From: Clostridia bacterium
GTDB lineage: Bacteria; Bacillota; Clostridia; TANB77; UBA1234
Assembly (NCBI GenBank): GCA_900753135.1
Contig: CAADXZ010000124.1
Span: forward strand, 1-7,504
Length of the DNA: 7,504 nucleotides
Direction of reading: 5' to 3'
The notes beneath the pieces are model-generated. The model was given only the letters and a program-made list of their open reading frames with translations, made no database searches and was not told the origin of the DNA. Below, piece by piece: positions 6,075 to 7,504 of this stretch (positions within the stretch are counted from its first letter, which is position 1; each line of letters begins with the position of its first letter). Made by a program: the position numbers and the translations under genes.

Positions 6075-7323
6075 TCATCTTTTTTCGATTTTTGCACCTA
6101 ATATTGATAATTTTTGAGTTAATTTTTCATAGCCACGTTCAAGATATTCTGTTTCATTTACAGTCGATATACCTTCTGCACATAGACTTGCTAATACTAA
6201 AGCTGCTCCTCCTCTTAATTCTTTTGCACAAACATTTGCAGAAGAAAGTTTATTCACACCTTGAATAACAGCAGTTTTACCTTCTAATGTAATATTTGCT
6301 CCCATTCTTATTAATTCATTAACATATTTAAATCTATTTTCGAATATATTTTCTACAACAATTGATGTACCATAAACGGTTGATAATAGTGCTACAAACT
6401 GCGATTGCATATCAGTAGGAAAACCAGGATAAGGCATTGTTTTAATATTTGTTCCAATTAACTCCCTATTTACTTTTAAATATACAGAATCTTTTGTAGT
6501 GCCAACTTTACAATTTATTTGTTTTAGTTTATGGATAATTGAAGAAATGTGTTCTGGATTGACTTTAGTTATCTTGACATCTCCTCTCGTAGCAGCAGCC
6601 ATACACAAATATGTTCCAGCTTCTATTCTATCAGGAATTATTGAAAATGTTGTATCGTGTAATTTTTCAACACCCTTTACTATAATTGTATTGCTTCCAG
6701 CACCTGCAATATTAGCTCCCATACTATTTAAAAAATCTTGTAGATTTCTTATTTCTGGTTCTCTAGCAACATTTTTTATATATGTTATTCCGTCAGCTAA
6801 GACACTTGCAAGCATTATGTTTTCTGTTGCTCCTACAGACGGAAAATCTAGTACTATTTCTGTTCCAATAAGTTTGCTGCATTTGCAATTTATAAATCCT
6901 GATTCTTCTTTTAATTCTACACCAAGTTGTTTAAATGCATCCAAATGAAGGTTTATTGGTCTTGAACCTATTTCGCATCCACCTGGGTATGTGAATTTAC
7001 ATTCATGCAATCTTCCTATTAAAGCGCCAGCTATTATTACAGAAGAACGCATCTCATGCATTAGATTTTCTGGTATTTCACTACTTATTATTTCTGTGGA
7101 ATCAAATATAACTTTATCATCTTCTTTAATTATTTTACAACCGTAATTTCTCTAAAATAGAGTACATCATCTTTACATCTCTAATATTAGGAATATTATC
7201 TATTACTGCTATGCCTTTATTTAAAATGGTCGCAGCTATTATTGGTAATGATGCATTCTTTGAACCCGATATGCTAATCTCACCAGTTAGTCTGTTTCCA
7301 CCTTCTATTATGTAAGAACTCAA
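6075..7323 (-). CDS. murA: MurA, UDP-N-acetylglucosamine 1-carboxyvinyltransferase, with +1 frameshift at CGG
   Basis: MurA transfers enolpyruvate from PEP to UDP-GlcNAc, the first committed step of peptidoglycan synthesis. The start is TTG at 7323, with AAGAGGTG six bases upstream. This start puts the substrate-binding Lys-Asn pair (SGSKNA) at residues 22-23, as in the E. coli enzyme. After 60 residues ending ILEKL the frame meets CGG (7143-7141) and stops two codons later at TAA. Skipping the C gives GGT TGT AAA and restores ILEKLGCKI and the rest of the protein, 415 residues in all, the usual family length. The PEP-adduct Cys (YPGGC, residue 116), the catalytic Asp (PGFPTD, 304) and the C-terminal ERGYEKL motif are present. 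The +1 frame has a TAG just upstream of the break, so the shift must occur within about five codons of CGG. The gene is intact except for this. Firmicutes often have two murA paralogues, so I cannot say whether this copy is essential. Confidence 0.93.
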
Positions 7324-7329
7324 TGTATT

Positions 7330-7337
7330 CACCTCTT
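7330..7337 (-). promoter_or_regulatory. Ribosome binding site that decides the murA start
   Basis: The minus strand reads AAGAGGTG at 7337-7330, six bases before TTG at 7323-7321. The in-frame GTG at 7332-7330 is part of this site and so is an unlikely start. The TTG start also matches the usual MurA N-terminus (SYIIEGG). Confidence 0.65.
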
Positions 7338-7365
7338 CTTAAAAAGTATTCAATATAATTGTATG

Positions 7366-7378
7366 CTTTGTTTCAAAG
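7366..7378. repeat. Small inverted repeat upstream of murA
   Basis: CTTTG-TTT-CAAAG is a 5-bp inverted repeat about 45 bases upstream of the murA start. On the minus strand TTGAAA is included, but no -10 lies at proper distance: TACAAT and TATATT are too close. I cannot support a full promoter in the 7338-7398 stretch, so the operon promoter may lie here in weak form or beyond the window. Confidence 0.25.
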
Positions 7379-7398
7379 ATTTGTGACTTTCCACTAAT

Positions 7399-7430
7399 TG
7401 TACAAGAAGAGTGATGTACAAGAAAGATGA
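7399..7430. repeat. Two-unit 16-bp tandem repeat beside copy B
   Basis: TGTACAAGAAGAGTGA (7399-7414) is followed directly by TGTACAAGAAAGATGA (7415-7430), matching at 13 of 16 positions. The second unit runs into the structured repeat. The first unit overlaps the palindrome TTGTACAA (7398-7405). No function is evident. Confidence 0.6.
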
Positions 7431-7498
7431 AAATCTTCGATTTTCATTCTTTCGACCCTCGAGAGTTTTCGACTGAAAGGAAGAAAATCTCTCGCATA
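7426..7498. repeat. Structured dispersed repeat, copy B
   Basis: This is a 73-base second copy of the element at 1299-1369, in the same orientation. On the plus strand it has a perfect 9-bp hairpin, ATGAAAATC (7427-7435) with GATTTTCAT (7439-7447), and a second hairpin. In the second, CGAGAGTTTTC (7460-7470) pairs with GAAAATCTCTCG (7483-7494), 11 bp with one bulged T, around a GA-rich 12-base loop. It lies upstream of murA and may continue past the window edge. It has no ORF. I do not recognise the family. Confidence 0.7.
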
Positions 7499-7504
7499 AA
7501 TTAA

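Noticed and set aside
5167..6078. ftsQ starting at the ATG that overlaps the murA stop (ATGA at 6078-6075)
   Set aside because: The overlap looks like a coupling signal, but GGAGG sits at the right distance only from the ATG at 6003, and the extra 25 residues do not fit the family.
6075..7061. murA as a short protein starting at the ATG at 7061
   Set aside because: This would lose the N-terminal 87 residues including Lys22 and Asn23, and there is no reason to split the gene when the upstream frame carries exactly the missing part.
7141..7149. Simple homopolymer sequencing error as the cause of the murA break
   Set aside because: The site has no homopolymer longer than two or three bases and the extra base is a C between A and G. 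An error is still possible, but not of the usual homopolymer kind, and the second site has the same codon.

Overview
The window is AT-rich and reads as a chromosomal cell-division locus of an endospore-forming Clostridia-like Firmicute. Supporting evidence is the Firmicutes gene order ftsQ-DUF881-sbp-ftsA-ftsZ-spoIIGA, strong AGGAGG-type ribosome binding sites, TTG starts, almost exclusive use of AGA for Arg, and the sporulation gene spoIIGA at the left edge. TGA, TAG and TAA all act as stops. I cannot name the species.

All genes lie on the minus strand, so the locus reads right to left. From the right they are: an intergenic region holding copy B of a structured repeat (7426-7498); murA (peptidoglycan precursor synthesis); ftsQ/divIB; a DUF881 membrane protein; sbp (DUF1290); a 200-base control region with two candidate promoters and an array of 11-bp-spaced TGTAAT half-sites; ftsA and ftsZ with a hairpin terminator; copy A of the repeat (1299-1369); an MscS-family channel gene with its own promoter and terminator; and the first 73 codons of spoIIGA, which continues off the window. 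FtsA, FtsZ and FtsQ build the division septum, MurA supplies wall precursor, and SpoIIGA processes sigma-E after asymmetric division. The mechanosensitive channel sits between ftsZ and spoIIGA.

The most notable observation is that two conserved genes, murA and mscS, each need a +1 frameshift to give a full-length protein. In both, the break falls at an in-frame CGG codon. I looked at every CCG on the plus strand inside the genes and found no other in-frame CGG, although AGA, CGT, CGC and CGA are all used for Arg. In both genes, skipping the C and reading GGN as Gly restores the family sequence. This suggests that CGG is an unassigned or hungry codon used as a +1 frameshift site, instead of two unrelated errors. 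A second notable feature is the half-site array before ftsA, which matches the known WalR (YycF) direct-repeat consensus. The ftsAZ operon is a known WalR/YycF target in Bacillus subtilis.
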